From Thermovenabulum sp049723235 (GTDB lineage: Bacteria; Bacillota; Thermosediminibacteria; Thermosediminibacterales; Thermosediminibacteraceae), in contig NZ_JBNARB010000002.1 in assembly GCF_049723235.1 (NCBI RefSeq), positions 62,001 through 126,000 of the forward strand: 64,000 bases of DNA. Reading direction: 5' to 3'. Below, piece after piece: positions 52,359-61,070 of this stretch. Position 1 is the stretch's first letter; every line of letters starts with the position of its first letter. The position numbers and the translations under genes are program-made. Under the pieces are notes generated by a model. It was not told the DNA's origin. It saw only the letters and a list, made by a program, of their open reading frames with translations, and did no database searches.

Positions 52359-52916
52359 TTATTTTAATCTGTACAATTTTTTATACCAATAGTACGCTTT
52401 CTTTACCTTCATTACAAAAAATTTTGTCTCCTCAAAGGGTATTTCCTCTTCTTTTTTATTTTTTACATCAAACAATCCCCTATCCACCCATTCCCTCACA
52501 TTGCCCCTCCCTCCGTTGTAAGCCGCTAAAGCTAAGGTAATATCCCCCTGAAATTCCCTTAATAGGTCGGATAAATACCAGGTTCCAATCATAATATTGG
52601 TTTTTGGGTCCATCAGGTCAATTTTTTCTTCCTTTATGCCCATTTTTTCCGCAGCCCATACCGCTGTGGAAGGCATTATCTGCATAAGCCCTACTGCACC
52701 TTTATTAGATATGGAAGAAGGATTGAAATTACTTTCGATTTTTATTACCGAAGCAATAAGATAAGGGTCTAAGCCGTACTCCTTCGAATATTTCACTATA
52801 TAATCCTCGTACTTTAACGGGTAAATGGTCTTCAAAAACCAGTTAAGGTTAAAAAAAAGTGCAGCGATTAAAGAGATTACCAGCAAAGTAAATACATTAT
52901 TAATTTTTTGATTCAA
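52359..52916 (-). CDS. Membrane-bound lytic murein transglycosylase (SLT domain)
   Basis: A 185-residue protein: N-terminal membrane anchor (~10-30), then an SLT domain with LDPYLIASVIKIESNF (catalytic Glu), SSISNKGAVGLMQIMPSTA and LALAAYNGGRGNV. It cleaves peptidoglycan glycan strands, for wall turnover or sporulation. Overlaps the end of coaE by 17 bases, an arrangement common in Clostridia. Confidence 0.94.
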   Translation of the reverse strand: MNQKINNVFTLLVISLIAALFFNLNWFLKTIYPLKYEDYIVKYSKEYGLDPYLIASVIKIESNFNPSSISNKGAVGLMQIMPSTAVWAAEKMGIKEEKIDLMDPKTNIMIGTWYLSDLLREFQGDITLALAAYNGGRGNVREWVDRGLFDVKNKKEEEIPFEETKFFVMKVKKAYYWYKKLYRLK

Positions 52917-53505
52917 CTAATTCCCTCCAATATTCCTCTACCTGTTTTAGAAGTTGCGAAAAATCCCCCGAATTATTAATTATTCTGGTGGCATATTTTA
53001 CCTTTTCTTCCTGGGGCATCTGAGCCCTTATCCTGTCCTTAGCCTCTTTTTCATCCAAAAAGCTATCCCTCTTTAATAGTCTCTCTAACTGAGTTTTTTC
53101 ATCAATGGTAACCAGCCATACCTCTTCCACCATTTTGTAAAGACCAAGCTCTATCAAAAGGGCCGCATCTATCACCACAACCCTTTCATTCCTCCTGGCG
53201 GCTTCCTCCAATCTCCTTTTTATTTCCTCTACAATTTTAGGATGGGTAATTTTATTTAACAGGGCCAGCTTTTCTTTGTCTGCAAAAACTATTCTGCCCA
53301 ATTTTTTTCGACGCAGGCTTCCGTCTTCATTTAAGATTTCCTGACCGAAATGCTTCACTATCTCAAGATAAGCCGGTTTTCCCGGTTCAACGAGGGCCTT
53401 TGATATCTCATCGGCATCTATTATATATGCCCCTTTTTCGCGTAAAATCCCGGAAACGGTGCTTTTACCGCTGGCAATTCCCCCGGTCAAACCAATGACC
53501 TTCAA
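52900..53505 (-). CDS. coaE: Dephospho-CoA kinase
   Basis: A 201-residue P-loop kinase for the last step of CoA synthesis. IGLTGGIASGKSTVSGIL is the Walker A region; IIDADEISKALVEPG and VVIDAALLIELGLY bind substrate and Mg. Sits 18 bases after polA and overlaps the transglycosylase gene; polA-coaE order is conserved in many Firmicutes. Confidence 0.97.
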   Translation of the reverse strand: MKVIGLTGGIASGKSTVSGILREKGAYIIDADEISKALVEPGKPAYLEIVKHFGQEILNEDGSLRRKKLGRIVFADKEKLALLNKITHPKIVEEIKRRLEEAARRNERVVVIDAALLIELGLYKMVEEVWLVTIDEKTQLERLLKRDSFLDEKEAKDRIRAQMPQEEKVKYATRIINNSGDFSQLLKQVEEYWRELVESKN

Positions 53506-53523
53506 AGCCCTCTCCCCCTTTTT

Positions 53524-56160
53524 TTATTTTAGCTCCTCCCAGGTATAACCTTCCTTTACATCCACAATGAGAGGAACCTTAAGTTCCACCACCTTTTCCA
53601 TATGGTACTTCACCAGATTTTTTACAGCATCCAGCTCCTCTAAAGGTACGTCAAAAATCAATTCATCATGTATTTGAAGCAATAGCTTGGTTCTATAACC
53701 CCTTCTTTTCAATTCCCTGTAAATCTTAACCATAGCGAGTTTTATTATATCAGCGGCGGTCCCCTGAATGGGGGAATTCACCGCAGCCCTTTCGGCAAAA
53801 GACCTTAGATTGAAGTTCCTGCTCGTTATTTCCGGAAGGTAGCGCCTCCTGTTAAAAAGGGTGGTAACGTATCCGGAAACCCTCGCTTTTTTAACCGTAT
53901 TTTCAATGAATTCCTTAACCTTTGGATATCTCCTAAAATAATTTTCTATATACTCCTTTGCCTCTTTTGTGGGTATGTTAAGGTTCTGAGCAAGGCCAAA
54001 ATCGCTGATTCCGTAAATAATACCGAAGTTTACCGCTTTTGCCCTGTTTCTCATCTCGGGGGTGACCTTTTCTATCGGAATTCCAAACACCTCGCTGGCC
54101 GTCCGGGCGTGTATATCCTCTCCTTTGACAAAGGACTCTATAAGTTTTTCATCCCCGGACATATGAGCAAGGATCCTGAGTTCAATCTGGGAATAATCGG
54201 CGGACAATAAAAGATGATCGGGGCCATCGGCAACAAATACCCCTCTTATTTTCCTGCCGATTTCGGTTTTTACAGGAATGTTTTGGAGATTGGGCTCGGT
54301 GCTGGAAATCCTTCCGGTAGCCGTAATTGTTTGGTTGAAGGAGGTGTGAATTCGCGATGTTTTTTTGTCTACCAGGTTCAAAAGCCCATCCGCATAAGTG
54401 GATTTCATCTTCATCAAAAACCGGTATTCCAGAAGTTTTTCAATTATCGGGTGTGCACCCTTCAGCTTTTCCAGAACCTCCGCATCGGTGGAATAACCCG
54501 TCTTTTTCTTCTTTACGGTCGGAAGCTGCAGTTTCTCAAAAAGTACTTCTCCCAGCTGTTTAGTAGAGTTTATATTGAAAGAGGTACCGGCAAGTTCATA
54601 GATTTCTCTGGTTAATTCCATAAGCCTCTCTCCGAATTCTGCGGAGAGCTTTTTTAATTTTTCCCGGTCCACCTTAAAGCCGGTCATTTCCATATCTGCC
54701 AGTATATGGCAAATAGGAAGCTCAATGAAATACAAAAGGCCTTCCATTCCGTCATTTTTTATTCTCTCTTCAAGAATCCCTTCTAAGGGTATCAAGGTAA
54801 AGCATTTTTCTTCGTCAGGCTTATCCTTTAGCTCCACCCCTAAGTACTCATAGGCAACGGTCTTTAAATCGTATCTATTTCGAGAAGAGTTTAAAAGATA
54901 TGCGGCAATCATCGTGTCAAACTCATAGGAAAAATCGATTCCATTCCTTGCAAAAAACTGTATTAACCCCTTGCCATCGTGGGCAATCTTTTTTATACCG
55001 TTCATGAGAAAAAGCTCTCTTAGTATATTTTTTATATCCTCCTCTTTAAGGAAAGACTTTTCCAGGGAAAAAACCTTTCTCCCTTCGGAAAAAAGCACCC
55101 TTTCGGGAGTTAAAAACACGGAAACAACCCCGGCGCTTTTTGCATCTTCTTTCAACCGGTATATATCCTCTATATCCTTTATCACATAGGCTATTTCTTC
55201 CCGCTGTTCATTATTGCCTTCTTCTTTGTAAATCTCTTCTATTTGTAAAACCTTCTCCAGCTGTTTCCTTTCTCCGGAACCGTCGGCAGATTCCGCCAAT
55301 CTTTTTATCAGGGTGTTAAATTCCAGCTCCCGGAAAAGATTTATAAGTTTTTCCCTGTCCGGCCCCTTTATTTTTAACTCGTTGAAATCTAAATTTAACG
55401 GTACATCCCGTATAATAGTTGCTAAACGCTTTGACTTTAAAGCCTGCTCCTTATAGGCTAACAGGTTATCCTTTAACTTGCCCTTAACCCGTTCATCTTT
55501 TTCTGCCGAAAGCGCATTATAAAGATTTTCCAGATTTTGATATTCTTTCAAAAGCTTAATGGCGGTTTTTTCACCCACACCGGGCACTCCCGGGATATTA
55601 TCCGACGCATCCCCCATAAGACCTTTCATATCGGGTAAAAATTGCGGGCTGAATTCGTATTTGTTAACGAACTTTTCCGGGTCGTATACTTCCATTTCCG
55701 TAATCCCTTTTTTAGTAAGCATAACATGGGTTTTTTCGCTTACTAATTGAAGGGCATCCTTATCTCCAGTAACTATGAGAGTAAAAAGGCCTTCCTCTTC
55801 GGCTTTTTTCGAAAGAGTCCCCAGCACGTCATCCGCTTCAAAACCCTCTATTTCCAGGAATTTTATGTTCATGGCCGATAAAATCTCTTTTAAAATAGAA
55901 AATTGTCCTAAAAGTTCCTCCGGCGCTTTTGCTCTTGTCGCCTTATACTCTTCAAACTCCAAGTGTCTGAAGGTGGGAGCCTTTTTATCAAAAGCCACGG
56001 CTACAAAATCCGGCTTTTCCTCTTTTAATAGTTTAAAAAGCATGTTGGTAAACCCGTACACGGCATTGGTGGGAACCCCTTTAGAAGTCGTAAGGGTCGG
56101 AATGGCGTAATACGCCCGGTGCATCAAGCTGTTTCCATCTATTAAAAGAAGTTTACCCAT
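53524..56160 (-). CDS. polA: DNA polymerase I
   Basis: 878 residues. 5' nuclease domain (~1-290; LIDGNSLMHRAYYA, GVPGVGEKTAIKLL), a 3'-5' exonuclease-like domain (~320-480) and the polymerase domain (~480-878) with motif A SADYSQIELRILAHMSGD, motif B RNRAKAVNFGIIYG and motif C IHDELIFDV. The exonuclease DxE motif appears degenerate (VVSVFLTPE), as in Taq and Bacillus stearothermophilus enzymes, so proofreading is probably absent. Follows splB by 12 bases. Confidence 0.97.
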   Translation of the reverse strand: MGKLLLIDGNSLMHRAYYAIPTLTTSKGVPTNAVYGFTNMLFKLLKEEKPDFVAVAFDKKAPTFRHLEFEEYKATRAKAPEELLGQFSILKEILSAMNIKFLEIEGFEADDVLGTLSKKAEEEGLFTLIVTGDKDALQLVSEKTHVMLTKKGITEMEVYDPEKFVNKYEFSPQFLPDMKGLMGDASDNIPGVPGVGEKTAIKLLKEYQNLENLYNALSAEKDERVKGKLKDNLLAYKEQALKSKRLATIIRDVPLNLDFNELKIKGPDREKLINLFRELEFNTLIKRLAESADGSGERKQLEKVLQIEEIYKEEGNNEQREEIAYVIKDIEDIYRLKEDAKSAGVVSVFLTPERVLFSEGRKVFSLEKSFLKEEDIKNILRELFLMNGIKKIAHDGKGLIQFFARNGIDFSYEFDTMIAAYLLNSSRNRYDLKTVAYEYLGVELKDKPDEEKCFTLIPLEGILEERIKNDGMEGLLYFIELPICHILADMEMTGFKVDREKLKKLSAEFGERLMELTREIYELAGTSFNINSTKQLGEVLFEKLQLPTVKKKKTGYSTDAEVLEKLKGAHPIIEKLLEYRFLMKMKSTYADGLLNLVDKKTSRIHTSFNQTITATGRISSTEPNLQNIPVKTEIGRKIRGVFVADGPDHLLLSADYSQIELRILAHMSGDEKLIESFVKGEDIHARTASEVFGIPIEKVTPEMRNRAKAVNFGIIYGISDFGLAQNLNIPTKEAKEYIENYFRRYPKVKEFIENTVKKARVSGYVTTLFNRRRYLPEITSRNFNLRSFAERAAVNSPIQGTAADIIKLAMVKIYRELKRRGYRTKLLLQIHDELIFDVPLEELDAVKNLVKYHMEKVVELKVPLIVDVKEGYTWEELK

Positions 56161-56172
56161 AAAATCCCTTCC

Positions 56173-57189
56173 CTATAAATAAAAAATTTTTTCCTGCGGT
56201 AAAAACTTTGATAACTCTCGTACTGCAAAATCAACCATTTTTTCTTTTATACTTTTTTCTACGGAAAACACCTTTTTTCCTTCTTCGTAATAAAAATAAA
56301 AGATTTCGTCATAGATTCCGCAAGACCTTATATTTTTCAAATAATCCTTCGGTATGCGGAATACCCCGATACCTGCATCCATTACCCATGATTTATCTAT
56401 ATAATTAAATACGTATTCTAAAAGTTTACTAAACTCATCTTCAAATCCCTTGTAATATATTAACGGGTCAAAGCAAAGCCTCACCCTGAAACCCAACTCT
56501 TGCGCCTTTTTCATCGCCATTACCCTTTTTTCTATACCGGGCGCATTTTTTTCATAAGTTTCGGCAATAAAAGGAGTGGATATTGTCCAGGAAAGTACAG
56601 CATTTTCCGCCGGTAACACATCCTTTATAGTGTCAATGTTGGCGCTCTTTGTCCTTAATTCTATAATTAAATCCTTTTTTCCCCGGCAAAAATCTATAAA
56701 ACGCCGGGAATACGGCACGATTCGCTCCATCGCTAAAAGATCCGTCTCATAAGAGCAAGCGATATATAGATTTTTCTTCTCCCTCCACAGTTTTTCTATT
56801 TCCTCCAAATAATCTTCAATATTAACGAAAATCACTATATTTGAAGAAGGATACATGCCCTTTAAAAAGCAGTAGCTGCAGTTGTAGGGGCAATTCAGTA
56901 CGGGCGATGTGTAGTAAAAATTACTAAAACCGAAATCATGACATAATTCTGGTGCTTCAAAGAGAAATTCTCCTTTTTTTACCGCAAGGATAAGTTTGAC
57001 TGCTTTTTTTTGAAGGTTAAAGTTCTGCCGGGGTCTTGTAAAGACCTCCCTGTAATCGCCTATTAAAACTTTATTAGAATTTAAAAACCTGGACGTTATT
57101 TCCCGGGTAATAGGATATTCTAAGGCTTTTTCTTCTATATATAAATGGGAAAACGGACTAAACCGAAAGCCGCTTTTTAATGAGCTCAA
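56173..57189 (-). CDS. splB: Spore photoproduct lyase
   Basis: A 338-residue radical SAM enzyme that repairs the 5-thyminyl-5,6-dihydrothymine lesion during spore germination. The FeS cluster motif NCPYNCSYCFLKG gives Cys100, Cys104, Cys107; ACSYETD (Cys145) is a candidate for the H-donor cysteine. RLCFDPLIYYKGFEDEF and the C-terminal WVMDAGIGVFRIPK also fit. Overlaps the upstream nucleosidase gene by 32 bases. Indicates a spore-former. Confidence 0.93.
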   Translation of the reverse strand: MSSLKSGFRFSPFSHLYIEEKALEYPITREITSRFLNSNKVLIGDYREVFTRPRQNFNLQKKAVKLILAVKKGEFLFEAPELCHDFGFSNFYYTSPVLNCPYNCSYCFLKGMYPSSNIVIFVNIEDYLEEIEKLWREKKNLYIACSYETDLLAMERIVPYSRRFIDFCRGKKDLIIELRTKSANIDTIKDVLPAENAVLSWTISTPFIAETYEKNAPGIEKRVMAMKKAQELGFRVRLCFDPLIYYKGFEDEFSKLLEYVFNYIDKSWVMDAGIGVFRIPKDYLKNIRSCGIYDEIFYFYYEEGKKVFSVEKSIKEKMVDFAVRELSKFLPQEKIFYL

Positions 57190-57991
57190 AGTAGTATTTC
57201 ACTTCCCTCTTGGAATCTGGTTTTATATTTAAAAATTCTTTTAAAAAACTCAGATCCTTATCCTTTTTAACAATTTTATAGGCTAATGCCAAATTGTAGA
57301 GCCTCCGCTCCATTGTAAAGGTTAATTTTAAATTTTGGGCTATCTTTTTTAATATTTTCTCATCCTCAAAGGATAGAGGATTTTTAATAAGTTCATTGGC
57401 TTCCACTAAAGCCTTTATATAATAATCTATATTTTCCAGGTTATCCCGGATTATCCCGTAAATTTCTTCTTTATTAATACTCAAGTCATCCAGTAAATCG
57501 TAAACCACCTTTATTAACTGAATGTTATGCACATATAAAAAAGAAGAAGCCGCTTCAAAAAAGCCCGCCCCTTCCATATCCACAAGATCGCCCTTATTAA
57601 AGACCTTCTCCTTTCCCCTGACGGGACGGGGATATGTAAGCAAAGTTCCCTCTATAAAAGGATGCTTCACCAGAATATCCGGGTAAAAACACCTTTCGGA
57701 AAAAGTATTGACTACCTTGTTGCAGAGAATGGCCTCCCCTTTCCGGTAATTAGGATTCACCGCCCCGGCTATCCCTATATTAAGAGCCACATCGGTTTTT
57801 TGCGCGGAATAACCGGTCAAAATGTGAGAAACCGCGGCGGAGGTAATTACCGTTCCCATGCCGGTAATAATTAAAATTATATTTTCTCCCTCGTATATAT
57901 CGAATTTTGACGCATAATGATTTTTTTTCAAACCGTAAAAATCTATAACAGGTTTTGCTTCGGCGTAAAACGCACAGCAAATAAATACCAT
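57158..57991 (-). CDS. Nucleoside phosphorylase-fold protein coupled to splB
   Basis: A 277-residue protein with a PNP/MTAN fold at residues ~1-215: ITGMGTVITSAAVSHIL, LNIGIAGAVNPNYRKGEAI and VDMEGAGFFEAA (ribose-binding Met-Glu and purine-binding region). The C-terminal ~60 residues are helical. Its coupling to a radical SAM gene suggests it removes 5'-deoxyadenosine or related nucleosides formed by the lyase; this is inference. A futalosine hydrolase-like role is less likely. Confidence 0.8.
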   Translation of the reverse strand: MVFICCAFYAEAKPVIDFYGLKKNHYASKFDIYEGENIILIITGMGTVITSAAVSHILTGYSAQKTDVALNIGIAGAVNPNYRKGEAILCNKVVNTFSERCFYPDILVKHPFIEGTLLTYPRPVRGKEKVFNKGDLVDMEGAGFFEAASSFLYVHNIQLIKVVYDLLDDLSINKEEIYGIIRDNLENIDYYIKALVEANELIKNPLSFEDEKILKKIAQNLKLTFTMERRLYNLALAYKIVKKDKDLSFLKEFLNIKPDSKREVKYYFELIKKRLSV

Positions 57992-58037
57992 CTTTTACAG
58001 TTTCCCCTTTTTTATAATTTATAATATCACAAACGAA

Positions 58038-58060
58038 GTAGGAGGGCAATTACCTCCTAC
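58038..58060. terminator. Hairpin upstream of the nucleosidase gene
   Basis: GTAGGAGG-GCAATTA-CCTCCTAC; a weak T-rich stretch (TTCGTTTGTG) follows on the minus strand. Possibly the end of a small upstream transcript. Confidence 0.5.
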
Positions 58061-58070
58061 TCCGTAACTT

Positions 58071-58223
58071 TTACAACTCCGTGGCTTTTAATTCGGAAGC
58101 TACAAAAGCTTGAGAAACCGTTGCCACCTTAACCCCTGAAGGAACCGATAAGGGTGTAACCCTTAGCTGGTATCTCACCGGTGCAGGTATTACGCCGCCC
58201 CCGGCAAGGGGATTATCGTCCAA
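58071..58223 (-). pseudogene. Small ORF or gene remnant between galE and nucleosidase, unrecognised
   Basis: The minus strand reads about 50 residues (GGGVIPAPVRYQLRVTPLS and KVATVSQAFVASELKATEL) to a TAA. No ribosome binding site lies before the possible TTG or GTG starts, and a longer ATG frame would begin inside the galE terminator. It is framed by two hairpins. I do not recognise it; it could be a decayed gene or chance. Confidence 0.25.
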
Positions 58224-58230
58224 AAAATAA

Positions 58231-58262
58231 AGGCTCGCAGAAAGCCTCAGCTTTGCGAGCCT
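58231..58262. terminator. Terminator at the end of galE
   Basis: AGGCTCGCAgAAAGC-ctca-GCTTTgCGAGCCT, followed by TTATTTTTT on the minus strand; the galE stop codon lies inside the stem. Confidence 0.85.
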
Positions 58263-59230
58263 ATTTTTTTCTCCCATTCGAAAGCCGTTTTAATAATAAA
58301 GGATAAATCATCGTATTTGGGAACCCAGTTTAATACCCTCTTTATCTTTTCGGTGTCCGCCACCAGCTGAGCAGGATCACCGGGTCTTCTTTCCCTGTAT
58401 TCTACTGGAAAGTCTATCCCCGTTACTTTTTTTGCCTCATTTACCACCTCTAAAACCGAAAACCCCCTGCCGTATCCGCAGTTTAAAATCTCACTTTTGC
58501 CGCCTTCTAAAAGATAATCCAAAGCCTTTAAATGAGCCTCCGCTAAGTCCATGACATGTATATAATCCCTGATACAGGTGCCGTCCTTTGTAGGGTAATC
58601 CGTTCCGAAGACAAAAAGTTTATCCCTTTTACCGCAGGCGGTTCTTACACACATGGTAATCAAATGGGTGGCGTCCTTTTTTGTTTCTCCTATTTTGCCC
58701 TCCGGATCCGCACCCGCTACATTGAAATACCTTAAAGATACGTAGCTAAAATCCTCGGTAAAAGAAAGGTCCTTCAGGATGGTTTCTACAAAAGCCTTGG
58801 ATCTGCCATAGGGGTTAATAGGGGAAAGGGGAAAATCCTCTTTTATAGGCATTTTTTCCGGTTGACCGTAAACGGCGGCGGTAGAAGAAAAAATAAACTT
58901 TTTAACTCCGGTTTCCCGCATCGCTTTTAAAATATTCATGGCTCCTGCCGTATTGTTCTCATAGTACAAAAGCGGTTTTTCTACCGACTCGGGCACTATA
59001 ATCTTTGCTGCAAAATGCATCACCGCATCGGGTTTAAAATCCATCATAGCTTTTTTTAGGGTTTCGTAGTCCAAAATATCCCCTTTTATTAGCCTGCCGT
59101 AAAGTACAGAAGAAGAACTTCCGGTAGAAAGATTATCGAAAACCGCCACTTCAAAACCCTTTTCCCCGAGGAGTTTAACCGCATGGCTCCCAATGTACCC
59201 CGCTCCTCCGGTCACAAAAACCCTTGCCAT
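58247..59230 (-). CDS. galE: UDP-glucose 4-epimerase
   Basis: A 327-residue extended SDR that interconverts UDP-glucose and UDP-galactose for wall and surface glycans. VTGGAGYIGSHAVKLL binds NAD; SSTAAVYGQPEK and NPYGRSKAFVE carry the Ser and YxxxK; RYFNVAGADPEG and DGTCIRDYIHVMDLAEAH are GalE-specific. 63 bases after the DUF7916 gene. Possibly transcribed with the PTS genes. Confidence 0.95.
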   Translation of the reverse strand: MARVFVTGGAGYIGSHAVKLLGEKGFEVAVFDNLSTGSSSSVLYGRLIKGDILDYETLKKAMMDFKPDAVMHFAAKIIVPESVEKPLLYYENNTAGAMNILKAMRETGVKKFIFSSTAAVYGQPEKMPIKEDFPLSPINPYGRSKAFVETILKDLSFTEDFSYVSLRYFNVAGADPEGKIGETKKDATHLITMCVRTACGKRDKLFVFGTDYPTKDGTCIRDYIHVMDLAEAHLKALDYLLEGGKSEILNCGYGRGFSVLEVVNEAKKVTGIDFPVEYRERRPGDPAQLVADTEKIKRVLNWVPKYDDLSFIIKTAFEWEKKIGSQS

Positions 59231-59293
59231 AACACCTCTCCCTTAAATCGTTTTTCTTTAAAATCATTTTAACATATTTTTACAATAATTTCT

Positions 59294-60244
59294 TTACTTT
59301 CTCGAGGAATATCCCATTCTCCTGTAGGTGTGCCTTTTCCCCCTGATGGTTATGGAAAGCTCCATTATATTTTCAGGAAAGGCCATTCCGGAAAAACCCG
59401 CATCTCCGATATGCTGAATATCAGCACCGGCCATCTTTGCTAACAGCGCTATATTTTTGATGGTCTCCCTATCCGCACCTTCCTGGGAGGTGCCTATGGC
59501 GGTCATGGCAAGGGCTCCCTCGCTATGGATTTCCCGTATTAGCCTTTTTGCCGTATCCATATCCATGCCGGGAACGGTGCCTGGAGCCGGAATTAATACC
59601 ACATCTGCACCGTTTATCGCAAATCCTTTTACGACCTGAGGTTCGAAAATGTTTTCCCTTCCCGCTGCATGCATTTTACCGGCGATTATGATAACTTCCT
59701 CCCCGAGAATTTCCCGGCATAACTCAAGGCTTTTTACTATGTCTTCGGATGAAACACCCGTATTAGGATTGGCAGTTATTACCACATAATCAAATCCGTA
59801 AAATCTTACTTTTTCCAGATTCTCCTTTGAAACCCTTCTACCGTTGGGGAAATTTTTAACGCTTTCGGGTACCGGCTCCAAATTTACGCCTATGAACCTG
59901 CCCGTTATGCTTTTTACCCTTTTTATGTAATCGGCGTTCATCCTGTTTTCTTCAATTTTTTTAATATAATTTTTAATAAAATCCTCTGTATCAGAAAGCG
60001 ATATTCCTTCATCGTCAATACCGAAAATAAATGGCTTTTCAAAATCAAAGGTGTTTAATGTTATCATATCCGCTCCAAAGGAGGCGGCAAGTTCAGCATT
60101 GCTCACCCCGTAAATTAACGGCGGGCACGATATCACGCACTCCGCCATCACCGTTCTACCTTCCGAATGTCTTATGGTTTCAAGAATTTTCCTCTTTCCC
60201 ATGTTAAAAAAATCGTTAAAAGTAAGTTCAAAAATCCTTTTCAT
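59294..60244 (-). CDS. DUF7916-type TIM-barrel protein linked to PTS
   Basis: A 316-residue protein. RHSEGRTVMAECVISCPPL, GADMITLNTFDFEKPFI, VNLEPVPESVKNFPNGRRV and IPAPGTVPGMDMDTAKRLI look like a TIM barrel, related to proteins labelled as haloacid dehalogenase-like (a doubtful label) and found beside PTS genes. It overlaps the EIIA gene by four bases (ATGA), so the two act together. Function unknown; a sugar-phosphate aldolase or phosphomutase is possible. Confidence 0.75.
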   Translation of the reverse strand: MKRIFELTFNDFFNMGKRKILETIRHSEGRTVMAECVISCPPLIYGVSNAELAASFGADMITLNTFDFEKPFIFGIDDEGISLSDTEDFIKNYIKKIEENRMNADYIKRVKSITGRFIGVNLEPVPESVKNFPNGRRVSKENLEKVRFYGFDYVVITANPNTGVSSEDIVKSLELCREILGEEVIIIAGKMHAAGRENIFEPQVVKGFAINGADVVLIPAPGTVPGMDMDTAKRLIREIHSEGALAMTAIGTSQEGADRETIKNIALLAKMAGADIQHIGDAGFSGMAFPENIMELSITIRGKRHTYRRMGYSSRK

Positions 60245-60738
60245 AGAATCACCTCTAAAATCACGTTTTCTCCCCTTTTTACCTCTTCCAGTTCCGCCTT
60301 AATAATCCTTCCCGCGCCTTTCATATCCGGAATAATAACGGGTGTTAGAATACTATATCCCTTTTTCTTTATAAATTCCCTGTCGAAGCTCAAAAGAACC
60401 TGCCCTTTTTTTACATTTTCCCCTTCCTTTGCGTAAAGCTTAAATCCCTCCCCCTTTAAGTTTACGGTATCTATTCCCACGTGTATCAGCAGGGGAATAC
60501 CCATAGATTCCAGTACAATGGCATGCCCGGTGGAAAAAACCTGTTTTACCCTGCCGTCAAAAGGGGAGACTAGCTCCCCTTCTGACGGTTCCAAGGCAAT
60601 ACCATCTCCCAACATTTTTTTCGAAAAAACCTCGTCTGGAACCTTTTCAATATCCAAAACTTTTCCTGTAAGTGGAGCAAACACCAGTAATTTTTCATTT
60701 TTTGCTTCTTTTTTTTCTTTAAAAATATTGAATATCAT
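60241..60738 (-). CDS. PTS glucose-family EIIA component
   Basis: A 165-residue EIIA-Glc protein (Crr-like). FAPLTGKVLDIEKVPD, FDGRVKQVFSTGHAIVLES and PLLIHVGIDTVNLKGEGF contain the two active-site histidines (phosphorylated His in LLIHVGID). It takes phosphate from HPr and gives it to an EIIBC that is not in the window. Its ATG overlaps the stop of the 39-residue antiterminator-like ORF (TAATG). Confidence 0.94.
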   Translation of the reverse strand: MIFNIFKEKKEAKNEKLLVFAPLTGKVLDIEKVPDEVFSKKMLGDGIALEPSEGELVSPFDGRVKQVFSTGHAIVLESMGIPLLIHVGIDTVNLKGEGFKLYAKEGENVKKGQVLLSFDREFIKKKGYSILTPVIIPDMKGAGRIIKAELEEVKRGENVILEVIL

Positions 60739-60857
60739 TAATATGCCTCCTTTTCAAACCCTATTCCCCTTCCCAGCAGGACCGCTTCCCTGTTTCTTTC
60801 TTCATCTATTGCCATAACCGCGTTGTTATTTAATACTTTGAGTATTTTAAAGCCCAT
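60738..60857 (-). CDS. 39-residue CAT-domain-like peptide (truncated BglG/LicT antiterminator)
   Basis: ATG at 60857 follows AAGGTG with good spacing and encodes MGFKILKVLNNNAVMAID-EERNREAVLLGRGIGFEKEAY (given in two pieces), ending at TAA 60738-60740. VLNNNAV and VLLGRGIGF are the RNA-binding core of BglG/SacY co-antiterminator (CAT) domains, which are ~55 residues and normally followed by two PRD domains. The last strands and the PRDs are missing. It overlaps the EIIA start by one base, implying coupled translation. Either a decayed regulator or a minimal RNA-binding peptide. Confidence 0.8.
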   Translation of the reverse strand: MGFKILKVLNNNAVMAIDEERNREAVLLGRGIGFEKEAY

Positions 60858-60902
60858 ATCATCACACCTTGTATTTTATATAAAATTTTCCAATCAATTT
60901 TC

Positions 60903-60931
60903 ATTATACGTTCTTATTACCATTTCCTCAA
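60903..60931 (-). promoter_or_regulatory. Promoter of the PTS operon
   Basis: TTGAGG (60926-60931), 17-base spacer, TATAAT (60903-60908), 46 bases before the CAT-like ORF. No RAT-type terminator hairpin is seen in the leader. Confidence 0.7.
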
Positions 60932-60978
60932 CGTATTTTTACAAATACCTCAGATTCAAAAATATTTTTCTTGAGAAA

Positions 60979-61020
60979 ATATTCTATTTTAAAAGGAAAT
61001 ACCTTGAAAAAATAGAATAT
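60979..61020. repeat. 12-base inverted repeat upstream of the aldo/keto reductase gene
   Basis: ATATTCTATTTT (60979-60990) and AAAATAGAATAT (61009-61020), perfect arms 18 bases apart in the divergent intergenic region. Could be an operator for the reductase promoter. Confidence 0.5.
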
Positions 61021-61070
61021 ATAATTAAAATATCATAATATACAATTCTGTAATGGAAGGTGGCAAAGCG

